This document shows, in pieces, positions 1 to 7,695 of a DNA stretch of 64,000 bases (the stretch's first letter is position 1; each line of letters starts with the position of its first letter). The position numbers and the translations under genes were made by a program. The notes under the pieces were generated by a model. The model was not told the origin of the DNA. It ran no database searches and saw nothing but the letters and a program-made list of their open reading frames with translations. This DNA is from Actinoalloteichus fjordicus (lineage in GTDB: Bacteria; Actinomycetota; Actinomycetes; Mycobacteriales; Pseudonocardiaceae): positions 4,924,249-4,988,248 of the forward strand of contig NZ_CP016076.1 of the NCBI RefSeq assembly GCF_001941625.1. Direction: 5' to 3'.

Positions 1-72
1 CCCCACCGAGGCGGGCGGCTCCATGATCAGCAGGACGGCGTGCACCAGGTTCACCCCTGGCGTCGACGACAT
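1..72 (-). CDS. CIS tube/LysM-type protein, N-terminus only
   Basis: Only the first 24 residues lie in the window (gene runs off the left edge). Translation of the minus strand starts ATG at 72 and reads M-S-S-T-P-G-V-N-L-V-H-A-V-L-L-I-M-E-P-P. A short start followed by a hydrophobic strand ending in EPP is how the LysM-containing CIS tube/spike-adaptor proteins (Afp7-like) of actinobacterial contractile injection systems usually begin. A strong ribosome site (GGAGGAGAGG) lies 8-17 nt upstream. The gene follows the second tube protein by 23 nt, the usual CIS order. Family assignment rests on a very short stretch plus context. Confidence 0.5.
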   Translation of the reverse strand, partial: MSSTPGVNLVHAVLLIMEPPASVG

Positions 73-95
73 GGCGGGTCCTCTCCTCCCCTCGA

Positions 96-521
96 TCAGC
101 TCGCCAGCAGGCCCTGGTGCGCGATCTCCAGGGTCTCGACGGCCGGTTGCGAGGTCGACGGATCGAACGACGGCCCCGCCCAGCGGACCGGGATCGCGCC
201 CTGGACCTGCCAGCGGGCGATGGGAGTGCGATCCGGGCGCAGCGCGACGATCTCGCCGTTCTTGGGCACCACGCGGCGCACCAGATCCGTGATCCAGCGG
301 GTCACCTTTGTCGTGTCGGCGGTGACCGGCCTGCTCAGCGTGATGTTGGACCAGGTGATCCTGGTCGGCAGCTGCCAGGTGTAGCCGTTGTTGCCGCCCT
401 CGGCGAACTGCTCCACCTCGACCTGTGCGCCCAGCCCGGAGCAGGTGTGGAAGGCCCCGAGGTCGTTGCCGCCGATGCTGAGGCGGAAGAAGACGCTGGT
501 GGCGAAGATGCGGTCCGTCAT
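96..521 (-). CDS. CIS inner-tube protein (T4 gp19-like), second copy
   Basis: 141 aa, starting MTDRIFATSVFFRLSIGG; the frame stays open far upstream, but the ATG at 521 has a good AGAGAGG ribosome site and the residues before it are compositionally random. The family of phage tail/CIS tube proteins (gp19, DUF4150-unrelated) shows the same N-terminal strand, the 'F..CSGLGAQVEVEQFAEGG' segment, 'ITWSNITLSRPVT' and a C-terminal 'ETLEIAHQGL' strand, all visible here. It would stack as hexamers inside the contractile sheath, probably at the end of the tube next to the baseplate. It sits between the 1168-aa repetitive protein and the LysM-type gene; all genes here run leftward. Confidence 0.88.
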   Translation of the reverse strand: MTDRIFATSVFFRLSIGGNDLGAFHTCSGLGAQVEVEQFAEGGNNGYTWQLPTRITWSNITLSRPVTADTTKVTRWITDLVRRVVPKNGEIVALRPDRTPIARWQVQGAIPVRWAGPSFDPSTSQPAVETLEIAHQGLLAS

Positions 522-774
522 CGGATGCCTCTCTGCGGTGTCGACCGTCTCGGCCGGAGCGCTCGGCTGCGGCCGAGACGATGTCGGCCTCGGTGGCCGG
601 GGCGGGCGGCGCCGTCGGCGTGGGGCGGAGGTGGCGGTGGCGAGGTCGGGGTGCCGTGGTGGCAGGTCGGTGGTGGCGAGGTCGGGGTGCCCGTGGTGGG
701 GGTCGGCGGTGGGCGTTGCGGTCGTCACGGGTCGGCGGCTGCGGGTCGGCGGTCGGCGGGTGGTCAGCGGGTGG
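522..774. repeat. Gene-free gap with a 20-bp direct repeat
   Basis: The 253 bp between the tube gene start and the stop of the 1168-aa gene hold no convincing gene. Two exact copies of GGTGGCGAGGTCGGGGTGCC lie at 636-655 and 672-691 (36-bp period). On the minus strand this would be part of the 5' leader of the tube gene. Confidence 0.5.
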
Positions 775-3700
775 TCAACGTCGGCGGTCGTGCAGGCGGC
801 CGATGCGTTCTCGGCCGTGGCGGAGTTCGGCACGCAGCAGCCGGCTCACCGGGTCGAGCAGTCGGCGCGCCAGGTCGTCGAGTTCGGCGCCGGAGCGGGC
901 GGCGGAGCCGCCACCGGGACCTGAGGCCATGCCGAGCCCCGAGGCCACGCCGGTGCCCGACGCCGCTCCGGTGCCCGCGAGGCCCGGCGGGGCCGCCGGT
1001 CGCCGGTCGTCGGCGACGTCGGGCCCGACGTCGGGCCCGACGTGGCGCGCGAGCTGCGGGCTCCGCGACACGGTGATCGGCACGCCGGGGATCGGCACTG
1101 GCTGCGGGGGCGGCAAGCCTGCAGGCACGGCGCGGGCGCGCGCCACCGGAGCCGCCGGGCCCGACTGGTCGGCAGGCGGGGCGGGGAGGACCACCGCAGG
1201 ACGAGACACGGTCGTGCCGTCCACGGCACGAGTCTCGACCGGTGCGGTGCGGAGGGCCTGCGGCGCCGCGCCTGCGCGAGCGGCGGAGACGGTCGCGGCG
1301 GCCTGCGCCGAAGGCCGGGCCCACGCCTCGGAACGCCGCTGGAGGATCGAGCCCGGTCGACCCGGCGAGACCGGCGAGACCCGCGAGATCGGGGCCTGGG
1401 AGATCGGGGCCTGCCGAGTGAGCGGCGGCGTGCCTGCTCGCGCAGACCCGGCAGCGCCGCTCGCGTCGGGCGGCTTCGTGCCCTTCACGGCGGGCGGTTT
1501 CGCGCCCCGCTCAGCGGAAAAACCTGCACCGCCTGCGGTGGAAGAACCTGCGCCGCTCGCGGCGTTGGAGTCTGCACCGCTCGCGGCGAACGCATCTGCT
1601 CCGCGCGCGGCAATAGAGTCTGCACCGCTCGCGGTGGTCGCCCCCGCGCCCTCCGCTCCGGGCCGGAGGTCACGAGCACCGGCCCGTCCGCGCCGAGCCG
1701 CCCTTCGTCTCTCGGCTGACGACGAGGAACGCCCCGAGGGGCGGGCGGGTGCGGGGTCTGCCGTCGCGTCCGCGACCGGATCGGCAGGCACCGCAGACTG
1801 AGCCGATCGCGTCCACCGCAGCGGAACCACCGGGGCGGGCGGCCTCGTCGCCGTCTCGTCCCCGCGTCCGTCGCCGGTCGGGCCCGCCACCGCGCGCTGC
1901 ACCGCCGAGGGAACGGCGGGCCGCAACGGTCGATCGCCCAGGAGGCCGACCCGCCGGGTTCGGGAGACGGCGGGCCTGCCGAGTCGAGCAGCCTCTCCCG
2001 AGGCGGCGGAGGGCGGCGCCGCGCCGTGGTCGGGCGGCGCGGGCGGCAGCGTGGCCTGGCCGGCACTCGGCCCGCCGGGCCTGCGGCGACCGCCCGATTC
2101 TTCGCTGACGGCGGTCGGCCTCGGCTCGCCCGCCTGCCCGCCCGCAGCGCGGTCGGCCGCGGGGTGCGACGTCGAGGGGCCTGCGGCGGTGTGGAGCGGC
2201 AGACCTGCTGCGGTGCGCACGGCCGATCCGGTGGCGATCTCGCTTCGCTGGACGGGCTGGACCACCGGCAGCGACGCGGGCTCGGTTCCCGACTCGCGGC
2301 CGAGAGGCTCGGCGATCGGCTGCCCGGCGCCCGCTGCGCCGACGTCGGCACCGAGCAGCGACCGGTCTGTCTGCAAGGCCCCCGAAGCTCCGGAGGATCC
2401 CGAGTCGACAGTGGACGGATCAAGGGGAAGACGGTCGCTCACATCGCGGCGGCCGTCCGAGCGCCGAGGATCGGAGCCCGCAAGCCGGGCGGAAGCATCC
2501 GTGCCTGCAGTCTGCTCCGGCGTCGGGCCCTTCGATGATCCGCCGTCGGCCGGGACGGGCGCGAGCCCGGAACCCTCGCTGCCGGTCGGCGCGCCCCGTG
2601 CCGGGCCTCGACCGTGTCGAGCACCGTCCGAGGCCGAGCCGCCCGCCTCGGCCCCGGCACGCTGCACGATCGGGCCGGGGCCGTCGCGGTCCGGCGGGCT
2701 CGCGGCGGACCGGTCCTCGCCACTCGGTCGTGGGTCGGGCTCTCGGCCCAGCAGCGCTGCGGTCGGCCCGTCGGCGGCAGACTCGATCCGCGGCGCAGGC
2801 GACCGGGGCGAGTCCTGGGTCTCGGCCTCGTGGGCAGCCGTCCCCGACGTCTCCTGCCGGGTCGGCCGTCGGTCGGCTCCCGACCCGAGCGGGGCGGCCT
2901 GTTCCGACGGCCCGGCGCTCGATGACGTCGGACCGGTGCGGCCGGGCTGCGGCAGCTCGGCGGCGTGCTCGACTCCGGACGGTCGCGGCCCGCGCTGATC
3001 CGCCGTGGCAGCCGGCCTGCCTGCCGAGGTCGGGCTCGACGTGACGGGCAGCGCCGAGGGCGGCAACGCGGTGAGCGGCGACCCGAGACCGACCCGCGAA
3101 CGGGCAGGCGACGACGGAGCCGCGAACCGCCCGCGCACGGCGTCCGCTGCCGTCCCCGACGGTCCGAGGCGCCCCGAGGTCCGCTCGGCACGCTGCACCG
3201 CCGTCGGCGGATTCGACAACGGGGCACCCAGCCCCCGGCGCGTTCCGTCCGCCGGGCTCGCCGAGCGCGCCCGCACGACAGGCGTCGAGGGCAACGGGTC
3301 CGAGTCATCGGGCCGACCGCCGGCGCCGCCCGAGTCGGTCGGTGGGACGGGGGCCGACCCGGCGTTCGCGTCGGCAGCGGTCCTCGGACCACCATCGCGG
3401 CCGAGGGTCGGGGCCGCCGCCCGGTCGGGACGGCCTACCGCCGGCGGCTCCGCCGACCCGCGAGCCGCCGCGGCGGTCGAGGCCGAACGGACCGGGACGT
3501 CGACGGCAGGCAGGCTGCGCAGGGGCCGGATCGCCCGCGCGACGATCAACGACGGCCCGACCGGCCGGGCCCGGACCGGTTCGGCCGCGACCGCGGAGTC
3601 GTACCGCGCAACGGATGCAGCGTCGCTCGGTGAACCTACGGACACCGCAGGACCGGACACCCCAGGGTCGGACACCGCAGCGTCGGACACCGCAGGCCCG

Positions 3701-4281
3701 GCCGGCCGCCGGACGACGGCCCCGGCCGAAGGACCGGACTCCCCCGAGGTGGGCGCCCGCGACAAGAGCGGCGCCGAGCGAGCGGCTTCGGTCGCGTCCC
3801 GTGGCACGGTGGCAAGCCGCACCAGCGGCGGTCCCCCGGCGGTTCGCTCGGCCCCGCCCTCGGCGCGGTCCACCGGACGCAGCAGTCCGCCGATCAGCCC
3901 GGCGGGCGCCGCAGGCGAGACGAGATGACCGAGTTCGCCGCCGAGGCGGGGGTTCTGCCAGGCCGCGAGACCGGTCCGGAAGCGAATCCCGTCCGAGACG
4001 CCCGCCGGGGAGCGCTGGATCACGCCGGACAACGGGGCGAGCGCCCGCCAGCCGCCGTCCCAGGCCGCCGCCGAACCCGATTCCACCCCGGCCGGGCCCG
4101 CCGAGGCGAGATCGCCCGAATCAGCGCCGGAATCGGCGACGGAGCCGACGTCCGCCGCGAGTCCCCGAGCGGGCTCCCAGGTTCGGTTCGACGCCGCCCC
4201 GGTCTCGGCGGTCCCGCTCGACCGCCGACCGGCACCGTCGGCCCGCGCCCGGCTGCGCAGCAGCCTGCTCCACCACGCCAC
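775..4281 (-). CDS. Giant Ala/Pro/Ser-rich CIS-linked protein with VQR/IQR motifs
   Basis: 1168 aa from a GTG at 4281, 6 nt after the stop of the DUF6760-like gene. Only the first ~130 residues look globular ('GGWRALAPLSGVIQRS', then 'FRTGLAAWQNPRLGGELGHLVSPAAPAGLIGGLLRP'). The rest is low-complexity A/P/S/G/R sequence with scattered short hydrophobic-Q-R motifs (VIQRS, AVQRA, IVQRA, PVQRS, AVQRA, ILQRR). Proteins of this build lie at the same place in many actinobacterial CIS loci, where they are often labelled syndecan-like or hypothetical; similar QR motifs occur in eCIS-associated DUF4157 proteins. A scaffold, tether or cargo-loading role is possible but unproven. The C-terminus contains 8-aa tandem repeats. 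Codon bias is as strong as in neighbours, so it is a real gene despite its composition. Confidence 0.7.
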   Translation of the reverse strand: MAWWSRLLRSRARADGAGRRSSGTAETGAASNRTWEPARGLAADVGSVADSGADSGDLASAGPAGVESGSAAAWDGGWRALAPLSGVIQRSPAGVSDGIRFRTGLAAWQNPRLGGELGHLVSPAAPAGLIGGLLRPVDRAEGGAERTAGGPPLVRLATVPRDATEAARSAPLLSRAPTSGESGPSAGAVVRRPAGPAVSDAAVSDPGVSGPAVSVGSPSDAASVARYDSAVAAEPVRARPVGPSLIVARAIRPLRSLPAVDVPVRSASTAAAARGSAEPPAVGRPDRAAAPTLGRDGGPRTAADANAGSAPVPPTDSGGAGGRPDDSDPLPSTPVVRARSASPADGTRRGLGAPLSNPPTAVQRAERTSGRLGPSGTAADAVRGRFAAPSSPARSRVGLGSPLTALPPSALPVTSSPTSAGRPAATADQRGPRPSGVEHAAELPQPGRTGPTSSSAGPSEQAAPLGSGADRRPTRQETSGTAAHEAETQDSPRSPAPRIESAADGPTAALLGREPDPRPSGEDRSAASPPDRDGPGPIVQRAGAEAGGSASDGARHGRGPARGAPTGSEGSGLAPVPADGGSSKGPTPEQTAGTDASARLAGSDPRRSDGRRDVSDRLPLDPSTVDSGSSGASGALQTDRSLLGADVGAAGAGQPIAEPLGRESGTEPASLPVVQPVQRSEIATGSAVRTAAGLPLHTAAGPSTSHPAADRAAGGQAGEPRPTAVSEESGGRRRPGGPSAGQATLPPAPPDHGAAPPSAASGEAARLGRPAVSRTRRVGLLGDRPLRPAVPSAVQRAVAGPTGDGRGDETATRPPAPVVPLRWTRSAQSAVPADPVADATADPAPARPSGRSSSSAERRRAARRGRAGARDLRPGAEGAGATTASGADSIAARGADAFAASGADSNAASGAGSSTAGGAGFSAERGAKPPAVKGTKPPDASGAAGSARAGTPPLTRQAPISQAPISRVSPVSPGRPGSILQRRSEAWARPSAQAAATVSAARAGAAPQALRTAPVETRAVDGTTVSRPAVVLPAPPADQSGPAAPVARARAVPAGLPPPQPVPIPGVPITVSRSPQLARHVGPDVGPDVADDRRPAAPPGLAGTGAASGTGVASGLGMASGPGGGSAARSGAELDDLARRLLDPVSRLLRAELRHGRERIGRLHDRRR
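1441..1632 (-). repeat. 24-bp tandem repeat, about 8 units, coding
   Basis: Inside the 1168-aa gene, eight imperfect units of 8 residues follow each other (ASGADSIA, ARGADAFA, ASGADSNA, ASGAGSST, AGGAGFSA, ERGAKPPA, VKGTKPPD, ASGAAGSA). The DNA units are 24 bp with the core GCGAGCGGTGCAG. Copy number is likely to vary between strains. Confidence 0.8.
3640..3699 (-). repeat. 15-bp tandem repeat, 4 units, coding
   Basis: Four near-identical 15-bp units built on GGACACCGCAG (plus strand) lie in the 1168-aa gene. They encode 5-residue repeats of the AVSDA/AVSDP/GVSGP/AVSVG type. Confidence 0.75.
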
Positions 4282-4287
4282 CCGGTC

Positions 4288-4446
4288 TCACCCGCTCTCG
4301 TTGATCCTGGTGTTGATCCGCGCGATCTCGTGCACCCAGCGCCGACGCTCGTGGTGTTCGAGATCGAGGATCTGAGCGCGCGACCAGTGGAAGTGGTAGG
4401 CGATGTACGCGACCTCCTCATGCAGGCGGTCGGCCGCGTACGTCAC
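4288..4446 (-). CDS. Small CIS protein, DUF6760-like (52 aa)
   Basis: GTG start at 4446 overlaps the TGA of the preceding gene (GTGA, 4443-4446), so it is translationally coupled. The 52-aa product begins MTYAADRLHEEVAYIAYHFH, continues with WSRAQILDLEHHERRRW and ends in a second amphipathic helix. The 'EEVAYIAYHFHW...ILDLEHHERRRWV.EI..IN' pattern is that of the short DUF6760-type helical proteins seen next to tail-tube/assembly genes in CIS and phage tail modules, where similar tiny proteins act as tail-assembly chaperone partners. No membrane segment. Function inferred from family and position only. Confidence 0.8.
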   Translation of the reverse strand: MTYAADRLHEEVAYIAYHFHWSRAQILDLEHHERRRWVHEIARINTRINESG

Positions 4447-4919
4447 GATTCCCCCAGGCGGCCGCCCGCGAGGTCGACCTCGAAGCTCGTCGAGCAGGCG
4501 GGACAGGTCACGCCCGCCCTGGTGTGTCCCTCGCTGTTGATCCGGCGGTAGAAGTCCTGGAGGAAGGCGACGTCGGTGGCGTACATCTGCTCCACCACCC
4601 CGGCGTGGATGTCGGTGACCGTCCCCAGCTCGGTGATCACCAGGCTGAGCAGGACCACCCCGAGGTACGCGGGGTTCTCCTTGACCCGCAGGTCGGTCTG
4701 CGGGCGCAGTTCGTCGCGGGCGGTGGCCAGCCGCATCCGGCCGTGCCGGTGCAGGACGCCGTCGCCGTCGAGATAGCCGCGCGGCAGCTCGAACTCGAAC
4801 TCGGTGCGCAGGCCGTCCCCCGCAGGGGTCCGAGGGACGGCCCGCGCGGGCTCCGGTTGTCGATCGGCGTCCTCGATCAGCTCGTCGAGGGCGCCGATGC
4901 CGACGGTTCGGCGTCTCAT
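4443..4919 (-). CDS. CIS/phage-tail assembly protein with C-terminal CxxC
   Basis: 158 aa; the ATG at 4919 overlaps the stop of the tube gene (ATGA, 4916-4919), which decides the start. Central region 'FELPRGYLDGDGVLHRHGRMRLATARDELRPQTDLRV' and 'NPAYLGVVLLSLVITELGTV' (residues ~40-100), then 'YATDVAFLQDFYRRIN', is typical of the T4-type baseplate/tail assembly chaperone-like proteins found between tube and spike genes. The end carries CPAC, which could be half of a small zinc ribbon. It would act in the cytoplasm during tube or baseplate assembly. The exact chaperone role is inference. Confidence 0.75.
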   Translation of the reverse strand: MRRRTVGIGALDELIEDADRQPEPARAVPRTPAGDGLRTEFEFELPRGYLDGDGVLHRHGRMRLATARDELRPQTDLRVKENPAYLGVVLLSLVITELGTVTDIHAGVVEQMYATDVAFLQDFYRRINSEGHTRAGVTCPACSTSFEVDLAGGRLGES

Positions 4920-5356
4920 TGGACCTTGATCTCCTCGAACACGATGGTCACTCGTTCGGTGGCCGCCGCCGACTCGCCCGCCTTGAACGAGGGCCCCTCC
5001 CATTTGCTGGCCCAGCAGCCGAAGAGGTTGATCCGGCGAACCGTCTCCTTCTTCGTGTCCTTGATCTCGATGGTGAGCTCCTTGCGCGCCTCGTCGACCT
5101 GCCCCTCGTTGAGGGTGAGGTCGATCCACTTGGTGAAGGCGTCGCTCTTGTCCAGGCCCCGCGTGATGACGACCTCGCCGCTGCGGCGGGCGCCGGGCTG
5201 CTTGCGGATGACCTGGATGCCCTGCGTGGTCACGAAGTTGCTCTCGACGACGTCCTCTTCGACGGACAGCCCGCTGACCTCCTGGACCGACTCGACCTGG
5301 ATGCCGCCCATCTCGAGGCCGAAGATGTGGGTGGAGAGTGAATCGCCTTGTGCCAT
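4916..5356 (-). CDS. CIS inner-tube protein (T4 gp19-like), main copy
   Basis: 146 aa, ATG start at 5356, next gene after the sheath in the transcript. It shows the tube fold signature: 'FGLEMGGIQVESVQEVSGLSVEEDVVE' near the N-terminus, 'GARRSGEVVITRGLDKSDAFTKWI' (residues ~55-80) and a C-terminal 'CWASKWEGPSF..GESAAATERVTIVFEEIKV'. This is the usual major tube subunit (Afp1/gp19 family), forming the hexameric tube driven out by sheath contraction. A 44-nt gap separates it from the sheath gene. High confidence from several conserved blocks and gene order. Confidence 0.93.
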   Translation of the reverse strand: MAQGDSLSTHIFGLEMGGIQVESVQEVSGLSVEEDVVESNFVTTQGIQVIRKQPGARRSGEVVITRGLDKSDAFTKWIDLTLNEGQVDEARKELTIEIKDTKKETVRRINLFGCWASKWEGPSFKAGESAAATERVTIVFEEIKVQ

Positions 5357-5400
5357 CGGGACTCAGCCGCCTTTCTCATCGCCGAGGTGGGTCGCGGCGG

Positions 5401-6912
5401 TCATTCGTCGACCACGCTGGTGCTGTCGGAGAACTGGGCGAGCCGGAAGACGACGAACTCGGCAGGCTTGACCGGGGCCACGCCGATCTCACAGATCACC
5501 TGGCCGAGGTCGATGGACTCCTGCGGGTTGTTCTCCGCGTCGCACTTGACGTAGAAGGCCTGTTCCGCCGTGCGGCCGAACAGCGAGCCGCGCCGCCACT
5601 CCTCGGTGAGGAAGGCGGAGACGTTGCGTCGGATGCTGGCCCACAGCCGATCGTCGTTGGGTTCGAAGACCACCCACTGGGTGCCGAGCAGGATCGACTC
5701 CTCCAGGTAGTTGAAGAGCCGACGCACGTTGAGATAACGCCAGGCGGGGTCGGAGGACAACGTCCTGGCGCCCCAGATTCGGATGCCCCGGCCGGGGAAC
5801 GCGCGGATGCAGTTCACCCCGATCGGATTGAGCAGGTCCTGCTCGCCCTTGCTCAGCGGGTTCTGGAGATCCACCGCACCCCGGACGACCTCGTTGGCGG
5901 GCGCCTTGTGCACGCCGCGCTCGACGTCGCTGCGAGCCCACACCCCGGCGACGTGTCCGCCCGGCGGGACGGGGATGTTGCGCCCGCTCACCGGATCGAA
6001 CACCCGGATCCACGGGTGGTAGAGCGTGGCGTGCCGGGAGTCGTAGCCCGCCTCGTCCTGTCGCCAGGTCCGCACCTGCTGTGCGGTCAGGTCGGGCGGG
6101 GCGTCCAGGACGGCCACCCGGTCGCCCATCTGCTCGCAGTGCGAGATCACCGCGAGCTGCACGGTCCGCACGCCCTCCGCGTCGACGAGGCCCCGGCGGT
6201 AGGCGCTCATCAGGTCGGGGACGGCGACCATGGTGATCTCGTCGACCGCCTCCAGACCGCCGAGGCCGGTGCGATCGCCCGCGTCTCCGACGTACTCCTG
6301 CGGCGACACCGTCGTGGGCGGGTCCTCGGCGGGCGGGAGCAGTGCGGCCTTCGTCCGCTCTGGACGCGCCAGCGTGCCGGCGGGCTCCACGACGCCGATC
6401 AACGCGGAGCGTTCCCTGACCTGGGCGACGACGTAGTTCTTGGTGTTCTTCTTCGTGGAGACGTCGAAGGTCTCGGCGATGCGCCCGCCCTGGCGCACCA
6501 CGAGCTTGAACCGGTCGTCGGGCGGATTCTCCCCGTCGGCGTCGGCGATCTCGACCTCGATGTCGCCTGCCACGTCGGGCAACGCCTCGATGCGCAGGCC
6601 CGCCACCTCGGCGGCCGAGGTGCGCGGCGGTGCGGCGTCCCTGGACGGGACCCCGCCGACCCGCACGACGTAGGCGAGGCCGCCGCCGTTGGCGAAGTAG
6701 CCGTAGACGGCGTGCGCCAGATAGGCGCCGTCGACGAAGCCGCCGAAGTGCTGAACATACTGGTTCCACGAGGTCACCAGCGTGGGAGTGTGGAAGGCGC
6801 CCTTCTCGGCGAAACCGACGAAGGCGGCGACGGCGGTGCCCACTCCCTCGATCGGTCGAGATCCGCCCTGGACCTCCTCGACGTAGACGCCAGGGGAGAG
6901 GTACGTCGGCAT
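5401..6912 (-). CDS. Contractile tail-sheath protein of the CIS
   Basis: 503 aa from the ATG at 6912, preceded by GAAGGAG 7-10 nt upstream; the open frame continues upstream but without codon bias. It starts with PTYLSPGVYVEEV, the canonical sheath N-terminal extension, and has the conserved C-terminal half: 'FPGRGIRIWGARTLSSDP', 'WRYLNVRRLFNYLEESI', 'FEPNDDRLWASIRRNVSAFL' and the terminal 'EFVVFRLAQF' arm used for inter-subunit weaving. Length fits the ~500-aa actinobacterial sheaths. It is the first structural gene of this minus-strand block, so the block promoter should lie in 6913-7100. Confidence 0.95.
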   Translation of the reverse strand: MPTYLSPGVYVEEVQGGSRPIEGVGTAVAAFVGFAEKGAFHTPTLVTSWNQYVQHFGGFVDGAYLAHAVYGYFANGGGLAYVVRVGGVPSRDAAPPRTSAAEVAGLRIEALPDVAGDIEVEIADADGENPPDDRFKLVVRQGGRIAETFDVSTKKNTKNYVVAQVRERSALIGVVEPAGTLARPERTKAALLPPAEDPPTTVSPQEYVGDAGDRTGLGGLEAVDEITMVAVPDLMSAYRRGLVDAEGVRTVQLAVISHCEQMGDRVAVLDAPPDLTAQQVRTWRQDEAGYDSRHATLYHPWIRVFDPVSGRNIPVPPGGHVAGVWARSDVERGVHKAPANEVVRGAVDLQNPLSKGEQDLLNPIGVNCIRAFPGRGIRIWGARTLSSDPAWRYLNVRRLFNYLEESILLGTQWVVFEPNDDRLWASIRRNVSAFLTEEWRRGSLFGRTAEQAFYVKCDAENNPQESIDLGQVICEIGVAPVKPAEFVVFRLAQFSDSTSVVDE

Positions 6913-7129
6913 GCTCGCTCCTTCGCCGTCCGTGACCGCGTGATCACTGATGAGCGTTCTCTCGCCTGACCGACCCTGCCAGGCCGCACACACCCGACAC
7001 GGGGGCAGCACGGGTGCCCGAGTGGGCAGCGCGCCGCCCGGTGCCGGCCGTGTTCCGCCGCCGCCCCGGCGACTCCGGCTCGGTCGGTCAATTCATCGGG
7101 TTCCTCCTGCGCGCCGTCTTCATCACGAC

Positions 7130-7400
7130 GAGGTCTTCCGGCCTGCCTGGCTGCAGGAATGGTGAGCGGCTGTACGTCGCTGAGCGCGGCGCCCGGACCG
7201 CCCCAGGTGGCGTGGAAGGACTCCGTGCTGCTGCCGACCGTGTAGACCCGTGGCCGCCCACTCTTCGAGGGTCACGCGATCGTTGCCGTCCACGCCCACC
7301 ACGGCGGCCGCGTGGTACGGGAAGAAGTCGAAGGTGACCTCGTCCGCCATCTTGGTGCTGATGATGAGGAAGCCCTCGCCGAGGCCGGGGGCCGCCGCGT
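7130..7400 (-). pseudogene. Frameshifted remnant of a CIS cargo-like C-terminal domain
   Basis: Reading leftward, one frame encodes 'GEGFLIISTKMADEVTFDFF' and then 'PYHAAAVVGVDGNDRVTLEEWA' (about 7374-7245). The reading then continues sensibly only in another frame with 'VYTVGSSTESFHATW' and 'LSDVQPLTI' (about 7247-7140). The combined pattern, YHxAAVVxxDGxDRVTLE followed by an SFHxxW strand, resembles C-terminal domains of eCIS-associated (DUF4157-type) proteins. No start codon with ribosome site and no intact frame exist, so this is most likely a decayed cargo gene upstream of the sheath gene. The domain match is from memory of the pattern, not a search. Confidence 0.5.
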
Positions 7401-7695
7401 CGTCGCGCGGCCCGGCGAAACTCCGGGCTGCGTCGATGTTCTGTCGGTCCCCGGCGACCCCGGCACGGGTGGCCGATCGGCCGAACGGCAGGCGGCGCAG
7501 GCCTCGCCCACCCCGACCCGGTCCCCGGCCGACGATCACCACGGCCGCCCTCGCGTGGTCCCGGCGCCGCAGCCCGCCGCGCGTACGATGTGTGCTCGCC
7601 TGGGCAGCCGAGTGACGAGCGGGCAGCCCGCCGTGCCGGTCACGTCGAGCCCGTCGCCACATCCAGAGTCATCGAATGATCGAGGTGCAACCCGC

